The notes under the pieces are model-generated. The model had not been told where the DNA came from and made no database searches. It saw nothing but the letters and a program-made list of their open reading frames with translations. Positions 16,202-25,283 of a DNA stretch of 64,000 nucleotides are shown here, piece after piece. Within the stretch, counting starts at the first letter, position 1; every line of letters starts with the position of its first letter. Source of the DNA: CAIZGX01 sp046048875 (lineage in GTDB: Bacteria; Bacteroidota; Bacteroidia; Flavobacteriales_D; Sanyastnellaceae). The position numbers and the translations under genes are program-made. The DNA is taken from NCBI GenBank assembly GCA_046048875.1, contig JBJOFG010000006.1, forward strand, positions 1 through 64,000. The letters are read 5' to 3'.

Positions 16202-16840
16202 ATGAAATTAAAACTAATCTTACCCTTGTTCATGATTGCCTTAGCTTCTTGCGCGCAATCGAATAAAGAAAATCCCAAAGGAGAAATTATGAAAGTTGAA
16301 ATGAATGATACCCTAGAAGTGGCAACACTTGCAGGTGGTTGCTTTTGGTGTGTGGAAGCGGTCTACGCCAATGTAAATGGTGTGATGAAAGTCGAGTCAG
16401 GATATGCCGGTGGATTCATAAAGAATCCTTCTTACAAAGAGGTGTGTAACGAAACAACAGGACATGCTGAAGCCGTTCAGATTTCTTTTGATCCACGAAA
16501 AGTTTCTTTTTCTCAATTACTTGAAATCTTCTTTGTCGTGCACGATCCAACGACTTTGAACAGACAAGGTCCAGATTCGGGAACACAATACAGATCTGCC
16601 ATTTTCTATCATAACGAAGAACAGAAGGAACTCGCATACAAGGCCATTCAAGCCATTAACGAGACAGGTGAGTGGGGCGCTAATGCTGTGACCGAAGTGA
16701 CAGAATTTACCAATTTCTACAAGGCGGAAAATTACCACCAAGATTATTACGCATTGAATGGCGAGCAACCTTATTGTCGTATCATGATTACGCCAAAGCT
16801 AGAGAAATTCAAAAAGCGGTTTTCCGAATTGGCGAAATAG
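16202..16840 (+). CDS. msrA: Peptide-methionine (S)-S-oxide reductase, lipoprotein
   Basis: 212 residues from the ATG at 16202, giving a lipoprotein signal with the lipobox LASC; the ATG at 16184 would add six residues and is possible. The active-site motif is GGCFWCVEAVY, followed by VESGYAGG, GHAEAVQISFDP and DSGTQYRSAIF, all standard for MsrA. It reduces oxidised methionine in proteins, here outside the cytoplasm. It follows the HEAT-cyclophilin gene by 32 bases (14 if the upstream ATG is used), so these two periplasmic protein-quality functions may share a transcript. Confidence 0.93.
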   Translation: MKLKLILPLFMIALASCAQSNKENPKGEIMKVEMNDTLEVATLAGGCFWCVEAVYANVNGVMKVESGYAGGFIKNPSYKEVCNETTGHAEAVQISFDPRKVSFSQLLEIFFVVHDPTTLNRQGPDSGTQYRSAIFYHNEEQKELAYKAIQAINETGEWGANAVTEVTEFTNFYKAENYHQDYYALNGEQPYCRIMITPKLEKFKKRFSELAK

Positions 16841-16917
16841 GTCTTTTCTTTTTCTGAATTGCCTTAACTTAGACAACCAAATGATTCACTCAAGAGTCTT
16901 TTTGGAAACCCTAGGTT

Positions 16918-18471
16918 ATGAAAAAAATTATATTCTCTTTATTAAGCCTTTTAACTGCCTATACGAGCAGTGCGCAGTTCAGCGTTGATTCCATCTCAAA
17001 TCAAATTTCCGCAGTAGAAGATTTGTTTTTGGCGAATGGTATTTTCGTAAACAATATTTCATTCATAGGGGATTCTGCACAATTGGGTTGGTTAACGGAT
17101 GGAGATTCCATTTCATTAGGCATAAACGATGGGTTGGTTCTTTCCACAGGTATAGCAGCCGTTGTGAGTAATGGAAACAATATATCAGGTGGTACGTGGG
17201 GAACACAGTCTACCAATGCGGATTTGTCGTCATTGACGGGATTCCCAACTTACGATTTGGCTCAACTCGATTTCGATTTCATCGCAACAGGAGACTCAAT
17301 GACTTTTCAATTTGTTTTCGGTTCAGCAGAGTATCCGGAGTGGGTGGGAAGTAATTTTAACGATATCTTCGGCTTTTTCCTCAGTGGTCCAGGTATTGTC
17401 GGTCCATACACGAATAGCGCTGTGAATATCGCAGTTGTGCCAGGTACAAATCAAGTGGTGAGCATAAATACGATTAACATGAATGTTAATCCATCCCTTT
17501 TCATCGATAATTCAGCACTGACAATTCCAGGTTTCTATTGCGATGGGTACACTGTTCCAATGTTTGCATCAATGGGTAATTTGGTGGTTGGTGAAACCTA
17601 TCACATAACTTTAGCGGTTACTGACGCTTCCGATTCAGCGCTTGATTCTTGGGTGTTTCTAGGTGGAAATTCATTTCAACAATTCTGCACGGTGAATTTC
17701 TTGGAAGAGAGCGACGATAGAGGGGCTCAACAATGTTTGCTTTCTCAAATAAAGGCGGATTTAGATTACACCGTATTCTGCGGAACAATCACCCTCGAAA
17801 ATCAATCGCAAGTAAATATGAATGTCGCTAATGCATATTATGAAATGGGCGACGGCAATACCATTCCAGCGAATGCGACCGATGTTTATTCATATACAAC
17901 TCCAGGAAATTACACGGTGAAGTTGGTGTATCAAACAGTAGACGGATTCACTTCAAAATACACATTGGGAACTTTTCCTATTTCGGAAATCATGCCTGCA
18001 GAACCAATCATTTCACAAAATGGTTCTGTCGTAAGCATCGATAATTATGATTCATCCTGGTTAGTGTCTTGGTTTGTCTCAATGGATGGCGGATTCACAT
18101 ACACTGAATTGGAGGGTATAACAACGCCTTCTTTCGATGTTACGGGAGTTGTTGCTGACGGAGCGTTTATCTACGCTGGAATTAGCAACGGTTGCTTGAA
18201 CAGCTCTGTTGCACAAATGGTTGTTGGAGTAAACGAGTTGAATGAAAATACCTTCAGCGTTTATCCCCAGCCTGCAGATCAAGAAATTTTCTTCTCGAAT
18301 GTAAACGAATTGAAAACAATTAAAGCATTCGATGCAACAGGTAAGTTGGTGATGTTTGAAAGCAATGTAACGAATGTGTTGAACATTTCAACCTTGTCTC
18401 CTGGATTCTATGTTTTACATGTAACGAACAGAAATGGAAAACAAGAGCGTGTGAGTGTGATGGTGAAATAA
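16918..18471 (+). CDS. T9SS type A cargo protein with choice-of-anchor L domain
   Basis: 517 residues with a signal peptide (ending TSSAQ). The first 230 residues match the choice-of-anchor L pattern: a start NDGLVLSTGIA, then LAQLDFDFIATGDSMTFQFVFGSAEYPEW and DIFGFFLSGPG as separate motifs. A PKD-like segment follows (YTTPGNYTVKLVYQ). The last 80 residues are a T9SS type A sorting domain: FSVYPQPADQEIFF, LKTIKAFDATGKLV, LSPGFYVLHV. The protein should be exported through T9SS and held at the surface or released. Ligand unknown. It is 3 bases before the GT87 gene. Confidence 0.9.
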   Translation: MKKIIFSLLSLLTAYTSSAQFSVDSISNQISAVEDLFLANGIFVNNISFIGDSAQLGWLTDGDSISLGINDGLVLSTGIAAVVSNGNNISGGTWGTQSTNADLSSLTGFPTYDLAQLDFDFIATGDSMTFQFVFGSAEYPEWVGSNFNDIFGFFLSGPGIVGPYTNSAVNIAVVPGTNQVVSINTINMNVNPSLFIDNSALTIPGFYCDGYTVPMFASMGNLVVGETYHITLAVTDASDSALDSWVFLGGNSFQQFCTVNFLEESDDRGAQQCLLSQIKADLDYTVFCGTITLENQSQVNMNVANAYYEMGDGNTIPANATDVYSYTTPGNYTVKLVYQTVDGFTSKYTLGTFPISEIMPAEPIISQNGSVVSIDNYDSSWLVSWFVSMDGGFTYTELEGITTPSFDVTGVVADGAFIYAGISNGCLNSSVAQMVVGVNELNENTFSVYPQPADQEIFFSNVNELKTIKAFDATGKLVMFESNVTNVLNISTLSPGFYVLHVTNRNGKQERVSVMVK

Positions 18472-18474
18472 GAA

Positions 18475-19665
18475 ATGCTGAAAGAAGAATTTAAATATTT
18501 TTGGAAGGGAGCGCGATGGTTCGCGCTCTTTCCTGTTTTATACCTTGTTCTGCTCTTCATAAATCATCGCTTTCAGTTAAGCGATTTCAACGTGTACTAT
18601 GGCGCAGCAGATGCACTTATGAATGGAGAACAAGTCTATGGAAAAGCCTTTGGGTTGTCGAGTGGGTTCTACAAATACTCGCCAGAGGTCTTGGTGCCTT
18701 TTCTTCCTTTTGCTTTGTTGAAATATGATATTGCCGCAGTCTTGTTCTATTTGCTGAACACCACGATTTTCATTCTCTTGTTGAATGAAATGAAAAAGAT
18801 CTTTTTTAAAAATATCAATTGGGGAAAGCAGGTTTGGATTTATTTGACACTAACAGCATTGTTTTTTGGTGATCAACTGGAGCGTGAGCTTTTTCTCGGT
18901 AATGTCAATGCCTTGTTATTATTACTAACCTTATGGTCGCTTCGTTCAATTGACAACAATGAAAAGGTGAAAGCAGGGATTATTTACGCAGTAGTTCTTT
19001 GCTTTAAGATTCACTTCTTGATTTTGCTGCCTTATTTCATTTTTAAGAAAGAATGGAAAGTTGTATTCTCGACTATGCTCGGCTTGATCGGAATGGCCAT
19101 CATTTTATTCATATGTGTCCCTAACAGATTTGCAGTCCTTCACAGTCAATGGTGGAAGGCGGTTCAAGCGCATAACGTACAACTGGACAGGAGTCCGAAT
19201 ACCATTTACCACTTCATTCAAACAACATTGTCTTCACTAAACATGGCAGTGATTCCTACAGCGGCTGTGCTAATTGGTTTGGCCATTACAGGGTTGGGAT
19301 ACTTGAAATTTATTTGGAAGAATATTGGGAAAGGATTTCAAATGAATGAAGGGCTGGTGCTCATTTCCCTAATTCCAATTTTAACACACACCGATACCGA
19401 GCATTTTTTGTGGGCAATGCCTTTGATTCTAATTGTGCTACTGACCATTTCAACATGGAATAAAAAAGCGATAAGATTGGGAGGGGTCTTCATATTTCTT
19501 TTGTCTTTCCCTTTTTTATTCAACAGTCCAGATCTCGTGGGCAAGGCATTGTCAAAGTCTTTAGATGAAGGGGGATTAGGTCTTTCGCTCATGCTGTTGC
19601 TCGTGTTGTCTTTCCTTTATCAGAATGTTAATCTTTTCCGAAATCGGTTCATTCAAAACAGTTAA
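18475..19665 (+). CDS. GT87 (DUF2029) membrane glycosyltransferase-like protein
   Basis: 396 residues with about ten hydrophobic segments. The first periplasmic loop has the family pattern FNVYYGAADALMNGEQVYG and then YKYSPEVLVPFLP, as in DUF2029/GT87 polyprenyl-phosphate-mannose-dependent mannosyltransferases of the GT-C fold. The predicted catalytic acidic residue would be the Asp of SDFNVYY. Donor and acceptor are unknown. It starts 3 bases after the T9SS cargo gene, so the two are probably co-transcribed, although a functional link, such as glycosylation of exported protein, is only a guess. Confidence 0.78.
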   Translation: MLKEEFKYFWKGARWFALFPVLYLVLLFINHRFQLSDFNVYYGAADALMNGEQVYGKAFGLSSGFYKYSPEVLVPFLPFALLKYDIAAVLFYLLNTTIFILLLNEMKKIFFKNINWGKQVWIYLTLTALFFGDQLERELFLGNVNALLLLLTLWSLRSIDNNEKVKAGIIYAVVLCFKIHFLILLPYFIFKKEWKVVFSTMLGLIGMAIILFICVPNRFAVLHSQWWKAVQAHNVQLDRSPNTIYHFIQTTLSSLNMAVIPTAAVLIGLAITGLGYLKFIWKNIGKGFQMNEGLVLISLIPILTHTDTEHFLWAMPLILIVLLTISTWNKKAIRLGGVFIFLLSFPFLFNSPDLVGKALSKSLDEGGLGLSLMLLLVLSFLYQNVNLFRNRFIQNS

Positions 19666-19731
19666 TAACTCGCGATTCGATTTTTTAAGTTGAATGATTG
19701 AAGAGGATATATTCGTTAAAACCTTACGAAT

Positions 19732-21069
19732 ATGGCTCCACGTAAACAACGAAAAATTTATGTGCTAGACACTTCTGTTCTACTGCACGACCACAACAGT
19801 ATTAATAGTTTTGAAGACAACTACGTAGCCATACCCATCACGGTGTTGGAGGAGCTTGATAAGTTTAAAGTAGGGAATGAAAACAAAAACTTCGAAGCCC
19901 GTGAAACTATCCGAATCATTGATAAACTTTCTTCCAGCGACACGCTGAATGCCTGGATTCCACTGGGCAATGGTCATGGAGGAAAGTTCAAAATAATTTT
20001 GGATGTTGATTTGTCTTCTCAGGATGATGCTGAATCTATTTTTCAATCGAAGAAGAACGACCATAAAATTTTGAATGCGGCAATTGTACTTCAGAAACAG
20101 GAGAAGCGCAGCAAAGTGGTTTTGGTTACGAAGGACATTAACCTTCGAATCAAAGGAAAGGCTTTGGATATTGTAGCTGAAGATTACAAGACGGGCAAGG
20201 TAAAAGACAGTGTTGCGTCATACAGAGGATACAGTGTTCTCGAAAATGTTTCTTCTGAGGCTATTCGAAAACTGTATACCGCAGGTGAATTGAAAGATTC
20301 GAAAGTCTTAGGAAAAGAAAAACATAACAATCATTTTTATGTGTTGAAGTCAGGAACTTCCAGTGCACTAGCATTTCATGGAGGTATGGCGAAAAACATT
20401 GAGCGTATCGATAAGGTATATGCAATGGGCATTAAGCCGAAGAACGCTGAGCAAGCTTTTGCACTTCATGCCATAATGAATCCTGAAATTAAATTAATCA
20501 CAATTTCGGGCGTGGCAGGAACTGGTAAAACATTACTTGCTCTTGCAGGATCACTTGAAATGAGAAACGGTTTTGATCAATTGATTCTAGCGCGACCAAT
20601 TATTCCGCTTTCAAACCGTGATATCGGTTTCCTTCCAGGAGACGCGGAGGAAAAAGTTTCACCATACATGCAGCCGCTGTTCGATAATTTGAATTTTATT
20701 AAGAAACAATATTCAGAGAACGAGAAGAAGCGAAAGGTTATTGATGATATGCAAACTGATGGTCGAATTTTAATAACACCGTTGGCCTTTATTCGAGGAA
20801 GAAGTTTATCGAATTGTGTTTTCATAATTGATGAAGCACAAAACCTAACTCCGCATGAAGTGAAGACCATCATTACACGCGCAGGTGAAAACACCAAAGT
20901 AATTTTGACAGGTGATGTTCGTCAGATTGATACACCGTATTTAGATGAGCAATCCAATGGACTGTCTTATGTAATTGATAGACTTAAAGGTCAAGACCTT
21001 TATTGTCATATCACACTTGAAAAAGGAGAAAGAAGTGAGTTAGCGAATTTGGCGAACGACTTGCTTTAA
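19732..21069 (+). CDS. PhoH family protein with N-terminal PIN domain
   Basis: 445 residues. The N-terminal 140 residues are a PIN nuclease domain (KIYVLDTSVLLHD, then NDHKILNAA and VVLVTKDINLRIK as the later acidic sites). The C-terminal half is a PhoH ATPase: GVAGTGKTLLALAGS is Walker A, CVFIIDEAQNL is Walker B, and VILTGDVRQIDTPY follows. Such PIN-PhoH proteins are RNA-processing helicase-nucleases related to YlaK and PhoH2. A -7-like box with one mismatch (TATATTCG) lies some 20 bases upstream. Its stop interlocks with the stop of the convergent gene. Confidence 0.92.
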   Translation: MAPRKQRKIYVLDTSVLLHDHNSINSFEDNYVAIPITVLEELDKFKVGNENKNFEARETIRIIDKLSSSDTLNAWIPLGNGHGGKFKIILDVDLSSQDDAESIFQSKKNDHKILNAAIVLQKQEKRSKVVLVTKDINLRIKGKALDIVAEDYKTGKVKDSVASYRGYSVLENVSSEAIRKLYTAGELKDSKVLGKEKHNNHFYVLKSGTSSALAFHGGMAKNIERIDKVYAMGIKPKNAEQAFALHAIMNPEIKLITISGVAGTGKTLLALAGSLEMRNGFDQLILARPIIPLSNRDIGFLPGDAEEKVSPYMQPLFDNLNFIKKQYSENEKKRKVIDDMQTDGRILITPLAFIRGRSLSNCVFIIDEAQNLTPHEVKTIITRAGENTKVILTGDVRQIDTPYLDEQSNGLSYVIDRLKGQDLYCHITLEKGERSELANLANDLL

Positions 21070-21341
21070 GCAGTCTCTTCAAGGCTTGAAAGAACTACAA
21101 TTTGCTCTTTTCCTTTCTTGGTTACGTTGTAGCCAAGGCCGCCTTTGTTGACGATATATCCTTCAAGATACAATTTGGTAACGCGCTCTCCGAGTTGTGT
21201 GCTGTGCGTTTGGTGCGCAGCATCGCGTTGAATGCGTGTCCAAAAATTCGCCTCTAATTGGTTGAGTTTAATGTACTGACTTTTGTTGTTCTTGCGGAAA
21301 GTCTGAATGATATCTAAGATTACGAAATCGTATTTATCCAT
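21066..21341 (-). CDS. Small winged-helix-like protein of unknown function
   Basis: 91 residues. Sequence suggests three helices and a beta wing: FVILDIIQTFRKN, then TQLGERVTKLYLEGYIVN, then GLGYNVTKKGKEQI, the last resembling the wing of a MarR- or PadR-like fold. No family is recognised with certainty, and DNA binding is only inferred. Its TAA shares the TTAA tetranucleotide 21066-21069 with the stop of the PhoH gene, so the two genes overlap tail to tail. It is divergent from the downstream T9SS cargo gene. Confidence 0.65.
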   Translation of the reverse strand: MDKYDFVILDIIQTFRKNNKSQYIKLNQLEANFWTRIQRDAAHQTHSTQLGERVTKLYLEGYIVNKGGLGYNVTKKGKEQIVVLSSLEETA

Positions 21342-21478
21342 GTTTTAAATCTCCAACAGTTTTGGTTAAGCTTCTTCACGAAAGTACTTCGCTTCAGAGG
21401 CCAAGTAACAGGCATTCTGAAAATTTTGCTCACAACATATTAACTAAATTTTATACCTTCGTTAAACAACCTAATGAA

Positions 21479-22525
21479 ATGAAAAAACTGTTATTCAGTG
21501 TTTTGATTGTTGCGCCTTTTTGTTTGAGCGCACAAATTACAATTACCAAAAACGATTTGCCTTTGGGTGGAGATATTCTTGCTCAAGAAAATGCAACGTT
21601 AAGTGCATTTGAAGAAGGTGATACGGGTCCGAATCATGTGTGGAATTTCGACGAATCGAATCTTACATTAAGTGGTAATGTTCAGCAAACAGAATGTGTA
21701 GATATTTCAACAACTCCGTTCGCGTATCAAATATTCTTCAACAGTCCATTTGACTCTGAACATAATTCAGATTTTGCAGTGGGTTTGGCGGAACTCGGGG
21801 GTAATCTTCAAGGTCTTCCTGTGACGTTGGAAGATATTTATTCCTATTATCAGAATAGCAACAGTCGCTATGCAATTGTTGGTGTAGGAGCAACTGTAAG
21901 TGGAATTCCAATTCCTCAGCAGGCAGATCCGGTAGATGTTGTTTATGATTATCCGGTGGCTTATGGTGATATACACACGAGTGTTTCCGAGCAAATTATT
22001 CAAATCCCATCGTTGGGATACAGAAAGACAAATCAAACGCGTGTAAATGAAGTTGACGGTTGGGGAACTGTTAATTATTTTGGAACACCCTACAATGCAC
22101 TCAGAGTGAAGACTACCATTAACGCGAGTGATTCTATTTATGTAGATCTTTTGGGTTTTGGTTTTCAATTCGATCGTCCTGAAGCTATTGAATACAAATT
22201 TTTGGTGCATGAATTCATGGTTCCTTTAGTACAAGTGAATTATACAGCCGGTGTGAATTCAGGTGTTCTTGTTGCTGCGGGCCCTATGAGTGTTGTGGAG
22301 GCGAATGCACCACAATTCACGGTGTATCCAAATCCAACATCCAATTATCTATCCGTGCAGTGTGAAAATGCCTACAACGTGCCCTATGTGGTTTTCGATA
22401 TGAATGGGAAGCGAGTTTTAAATGGATTATTTTCAGACAATAGCCAGATTGATGTGAGTTCACTTTCAAACGGACTTTATTTTATGAAAACAGCAATGAG
22501 CGAGACTTATTTCTTGAAGAGATAA
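21479..22525 (+). CDS. T9SS type A cargo protein, unknown function
   Basis: 348 residues from the ATG at 21479, which opens a signal peptide (MKKLLFSVLIVAPFCLSAQ); the longer frame from 21362 lacks any such signal. The middle is beta-rich with no family I recognise. The C-terminus is a type A sorting domain: FTVYPNPTSNYLSV, YVVFDMNGKRVLNG, LSNGLYFMKT. It is therefore exported through the outer membrane by T9SS. A strong bidirectional terminator follows. Confidence 0.87.
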   Translation: MKKLLFSVLIVAPFCLSAQITITKNDLPLGGDILAQENATLSAFEEGDTGPNHVWNFDESNLTLSGNVQQTECVDISTTPFAYQIFFNSPFDSEHNSDFAVGLAELGGNLQGLPVTLEDIYSYYQNSNSRYAIVGVGATVSGIPIPQQADPVDVVYDYPVAYGDIHTSVSEQIIQIPSLGYRKTNQTRVNEVDGWGTVNYFGTPYNALRVKTTINASDSIYVDLLGFGFQFDRPEAIEYKFLVHEFMVPLVQVNYTAGVNSGVLVAAGPMSVVEANAPQFTVYPNPTSNYLSVQCENAYNVPYVVFDMNGKRVLNGLFSDNSQIDVSSLSNGLYFMKTAMSETYFLKR

Positions 22526-22541
22526 TTCAATTTTGTAAAAT

Positions 22542-22569
22542 AAAAAAGGGAGCTTTTGCTCCCTTTTTT
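22542..22569. terminator. Bidirectional intrinsic terminator
   Basis: Stem GGGAGC and GCTCCC around a four-base TTTT loop, flanked by an A-run on one side and a T-run on the other, so it can end transcripts from the T9SS cargo gene (plus) and the lipoprotein gene (minus). Confidence 0.88.
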
Positions 22570-22584
22570 ATGTTTGAATATTTC

Positions 22585-23721
22585 TTAGTTACAAGTAAAC
22601 TCCGTGTTACTCGGATTCGGATCGCAGAAGTTTAAGTCTGCAGTGTAAATGCCATTCATAAGTGCATTGATGTTGCTTGTTCCGTTTCCGGACTCCAATG
22701 GAATGTTCAACACATAAGCGCTTGCGCGTGAAGCAAACAGTCCTAAACCACCTACAACATTTGTATAGCTGGGACGTTCTTGAATGATACCTGTAACAGG
22801 ATTGTTTACGTTGATGTATGTCTTCAATTCGTCATTAGCCAATCCCATTCGTAATTCAAATGCACGCGTTTTATTGCCATCGTATGTCCCCACTTCACGA
22901 CGAATGTGAGTGTCTGTTGGCAGGTTCGTCCCTAAGTACGAAAAGAAAGGTTCCGCATTGAATGTAAGGTTGTAGTATCCGGAATTCAAATCAATATCAT
23001 CGGCATTGAAGGTGCCGATTTTCCAGTCTATGAATTTTTCAGTTGAAGAAACGAGCTGGGTTAAAGCATCGTCTGAATACAAGTTCTCTGTGTAATAGAA
23101 GCGTAAAGCAAGATCATAAATTTCAGCGTTATCAATAGGCGTCCAACGAATAGAGACGTTGTCGCGATAATCGATTGCACCAGTGACTGTGTTTGTTGCA
23201 GCGAAAGAAAGCCCCAAATTGGTTTGTGGACTTTGGAAGAATACGTCAGCGGAAGGAATGACGTTCGTCCATGCAAAAATATCTGGACGAGAAACGAAAT
23301 CAGCAACCAGTTTGTACTTCGCATTTGGATTAATGCCGGAAGGACTTGCGAAATAATAAACCGTTTGTTCAGGGCCGTAGAACATTCCGTTTACATCTTT
23401 ATCGTGTATTGTAATGGGTTGCAAGTTGTGTATGGCAATTGGATTTGGATTTCCCGTTGCATATTCCTCAATACGCAACGAAGAAAATTCTTCCCACTTG
23501 TATTCTGAACTGTCGCGAATCATGGCGTAGTCATTCAAATTACCATCACCCAAAAATGTCTTTGTAATCTTCACGAATTGCGTGTCAGCCTGAGGGTCCA
23601 ACAATCCGAATACGACAGTGGTGCTTGCATAAGGAGCAGTTAGATCAACATCTGTTTCGCAAGAAGAAAGTAAGGCTAAAGAAATTGCCGCAATAGCCGA
23701 CAATGAAAAAATCTTATTCAT
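22585..23721 (-). CDS. Lipoprotein, DUF4249-like
   Basis: 378 residues with a lipoprotein signal (LALLSSCETDVDL). The following VVFGLLDPQADTQFVKITKTFLG, read as its motif parts, has the ligand-free N-terminal pattern of DUF4249, a bacteroidete lipoprotein family often linked to TonB-dependent receptors, but the match is partial. No receptor gene is adjacent. The start is 52 bases downstream of the acyl-CoA reductase gene on the same strand. Function is unknown, probably at the outer membrane or surface. Confidence 0.75.
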   Translation of the reverse strand: MNKIFSLSAIAAISLALLSSCETDVDLTAPYASTTVVFGLLDPQADTQFVKITKTFLGDGNLNDYAMIRDSSEYKWEEFSSLRIEEYATGNPNPIAIHNLQPITIHDKDVNGMFYGPEQTVYYFASPSGINPNAKYKLVADFVSRPDIFAWTNVIPSADVFFQSPQTNLGLSFAATNTVTGAIDYRDNVSIRWTPIDNAEIYDLALRFYYTENLYSDDALTQLVSSTEKFIDWKIGTFNADDIDLNSGYYNLTFNAEPFFSYLGTNLPTDTHIRREVGTYDGNKTRAFELRMGLANDELKTYINVNNPVTGIIQERPSYTNVVGGLGLFASRASAYVLNIPLESGNGTSNINALMNGIYTADLNFCDPNPSNTEFTCN

Positions 23722-23773
23722 GTTTCAAATATAAGTCGCGAATGGGTTCGAGAAATTCAATTATTTTGAATTA

Positions 23774-24829
23774 TTACGCGTTTAACGACATTAAAAAATC
23801 AAGTGTATTCACGTTGTCTGCATAATCATGTAAAGCTGGACATTGGCTGTTCCCAAAGGGAATAAAGTCATTTCCAACAATACACTGAATTTGGTTTTCG
23901 TGATCTTTCAAGTGCTGAAGAAGCGCTGCCTTGTTTTCGTATCGCTCGTAAAACACAGAAGCCACCGGAGAAGCAATGTTTTTGTCTTCCTTGAAAAGAA
24001 CGAATCCATTCTCCAAAAGGTCTTCGTTGTTCAGCAACCAAACGGCCTTATTGTAATCGTAATTGTTCGCGTACTTGTTGTGCGTGGCAATGCTCTGAAA
24101 ACTAAAAATGCCGTTGAAAATTCGGTCTAAATCGAAGTCAACGGGCAAGTAGAGCTTCGTCACGTTTCTACATCCGAGTCCGAAATAATCGAATAAGTCA
24201 TTTCCTAGTTTTTCTAATTGCTCGGGAGTTTCGCTTCCGTCTAGAATGGCAACGCTGTTTCTATTCTGACGAATGATGTGCGGGTATTTTCCGAAATAAT
24301 TGTGGAAGTGAACCGCGGTTGAATTGCTTCCTGTAGCAATCACGGCTTCGAAATTTTCTAATTTTCCTCTCGAGAAGGAATAATTCAAATCGAAATCTAC
24401 TTCGAACTTTCCAGCGATTTTCAATAGCGCAGGAATGAGTATCGGATCGTCTGAACTTAATTTAATTAGCGCTTTATTTCCGGTTATGAGAACTGAAAGA
24501 ATGTCGTGAAAGCCAACAATGGGAATGTTTCCCGCACAAATTATGGCGACAGTCTTTGGTTTACTCGAGAAGGAAACACCGTTCGTCCAAGCTGAAAGCT
24601 TCTCTAGGGTCAATTCATTCGCCCAAGCAGAAAGTGCTTGGCGGACGTTTGTGGCGGTGAACCAACCGTTGAAGGTATAGGCAGATTCAATCACATCATT
24701 CATCCCATTGAACTCTTCTTCGGTTAACCCGCAGCCATAACCAGGCCATTCACGCTTCTCTGAAAAGAGCTGCAGGGCTTGTCCCAGCTGAACAAATGTT
24801 TGAATTCGTTGTTCTAAGGTTGAATTCAT
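23774..24829 (-). CDS. Acyl-CoA reductase, LuxC-like
   Basis: 351 residues from the ATG at 24829 (MNSTLEQRIQTF); the longer frame would run through the divergent ferredoxin start. The protein follows the LuxC family: KTVAIICAGNIPIVGFHDIL (dinucleotide region), ALIKLSSDDPILIPALL, then the catalytic Cys region LGCRNVTKLYLP. LuxC-type enzymes reduce acyl groups to aldehydes with NADPH through an acyl-enzyme thioester. No LuxE-type acyl ligase and no luciferase genes are present. It is divergent from a ferredoxin with only 58 bases between. Confidence 0.82.
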   Translation of the reverse strand: MNSTLEQRIQTFVQLGQALQLFSEKREWPGYGCGLTEEEFNGMNDVIESAYTFNGWFTATNVRQALSAWANELTLEKLSAWTNGVSFSSKPKTVAIICAGNIPIVGFHDILSVLITGNKALIKLSSDDPILIPALLKIAGKFEVDFDLNYSFSRGKLENFEAVIATGSNSTAVHFHNYFGKYPHIIRQNRNSVAILDGSETPEQLEKLGNDLFDYFGLGCRNVTKLYLPVDFDLDRIFNGIFSFQSIATHNKYANNYDYNKAVWLLNNEDLLENGFVLFKEDKNIASPVASVFYERYENKAALLQHLKDHENQIQCIVGNDFIPFGNSQCPALHDYADNVNTLDFLMSLNA

Positions 24830-24887
24830 CGTAGGTGTATTAAATTTGCACGCGAAATTAAGGTTGAATTTAGATAAATAGCAGAAT

Positions 24888-25238
24888 ATGGCAATAATGA
24901 TTACAGACGAGTGCATCAACTGCGGTGCATGCGAACCAGAGTGTCCAAACCACGCCATCTATGAAGGTGGAGCAGAGTGGAAGTACAGTGAAGGGACAGG
25001 ACTTCGCGGAATCATGACCCCATTGAACGGCGGTGGTGAGGTAGATGCAGACGGACTACAAGAACCGAAGAGCATGGATGTTTACTACATCGTTTCAGAC
25101 AAATGCACCGAATGTGTTGGTTTTCACGATGAGCCACAATGTGCTGCAGTATGTCCAGTTGACTGCTGTGTAGACGATCCTGATTACAGAGAGACTGAAG
25201 AATATTTGTTGAAGAAGAAAGAGTTCATGCATTTGTAA
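24888..25238 (+). CDS. Ferredoxin with two 4Fe-4S clusters
   Basis: 116 residues. Two cluster motifs are clear: CINCGACEPECP near residue 10, and a second with an insertion, CTECVGFHDEPQCAAVCP. This is the long 4Fe-4S dicluster ferredoxin found in many Bacteroidota. It is a small soluble electron carrier; its redox partner is not shown by sequence. It is divergent from the LuxC-like gene. A perfect palindrome spans its stop codon and a terminator follows. Confidence 0.92.
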   Translation: MAIMITDECINCGACEPECPNHAIYEGGAEWKYSEGTGLRGIMTPLNGGGEVDADGLQEPKSMDVYYIVSDKCTECVGFHDEPQCAAVCPVDCCVDDPDYRETEEYLLKKKEFMHL

Positions 25239-25244
25239 ATGCAT
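25227..25244. repeat. Perfect inverted repeat across the ferredoxin stop codon
   Basis: ATGCATTT and AAATGCAT, 8-bp arms separated by GT. The two-base spacer is too short for a good RNA hairpin, so it is more likely chance or a DNA-binding palindrome than a terminator. The true terminator is 14 bases downstream. Confidence 0.5.
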
Positions 25245-25257
25245 ATTGATAGAAAAG

Positions 25258-25283
25258 AAAAAGGGGCCGAAGCCCCTTTTTTT
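25258..25283. terminator. Bidirectional intrinsic terminator
   Basis: Stem GGGGC and GCCCC with a CGAA loop (25263-25276), flanked by A-run and T-run. It serves the ferredoxin gene (plus) and the PadR-linked membrane gene (minus), whose stop codon lies in the T-run. Confidence 0.88.

Noticed and set aside
23774..24829. Bioluminescence (lux) locus
   Set aside because: Only a LuxC-like enzyme is present; no luciferase, LuxD or LuxE genes are nearby.
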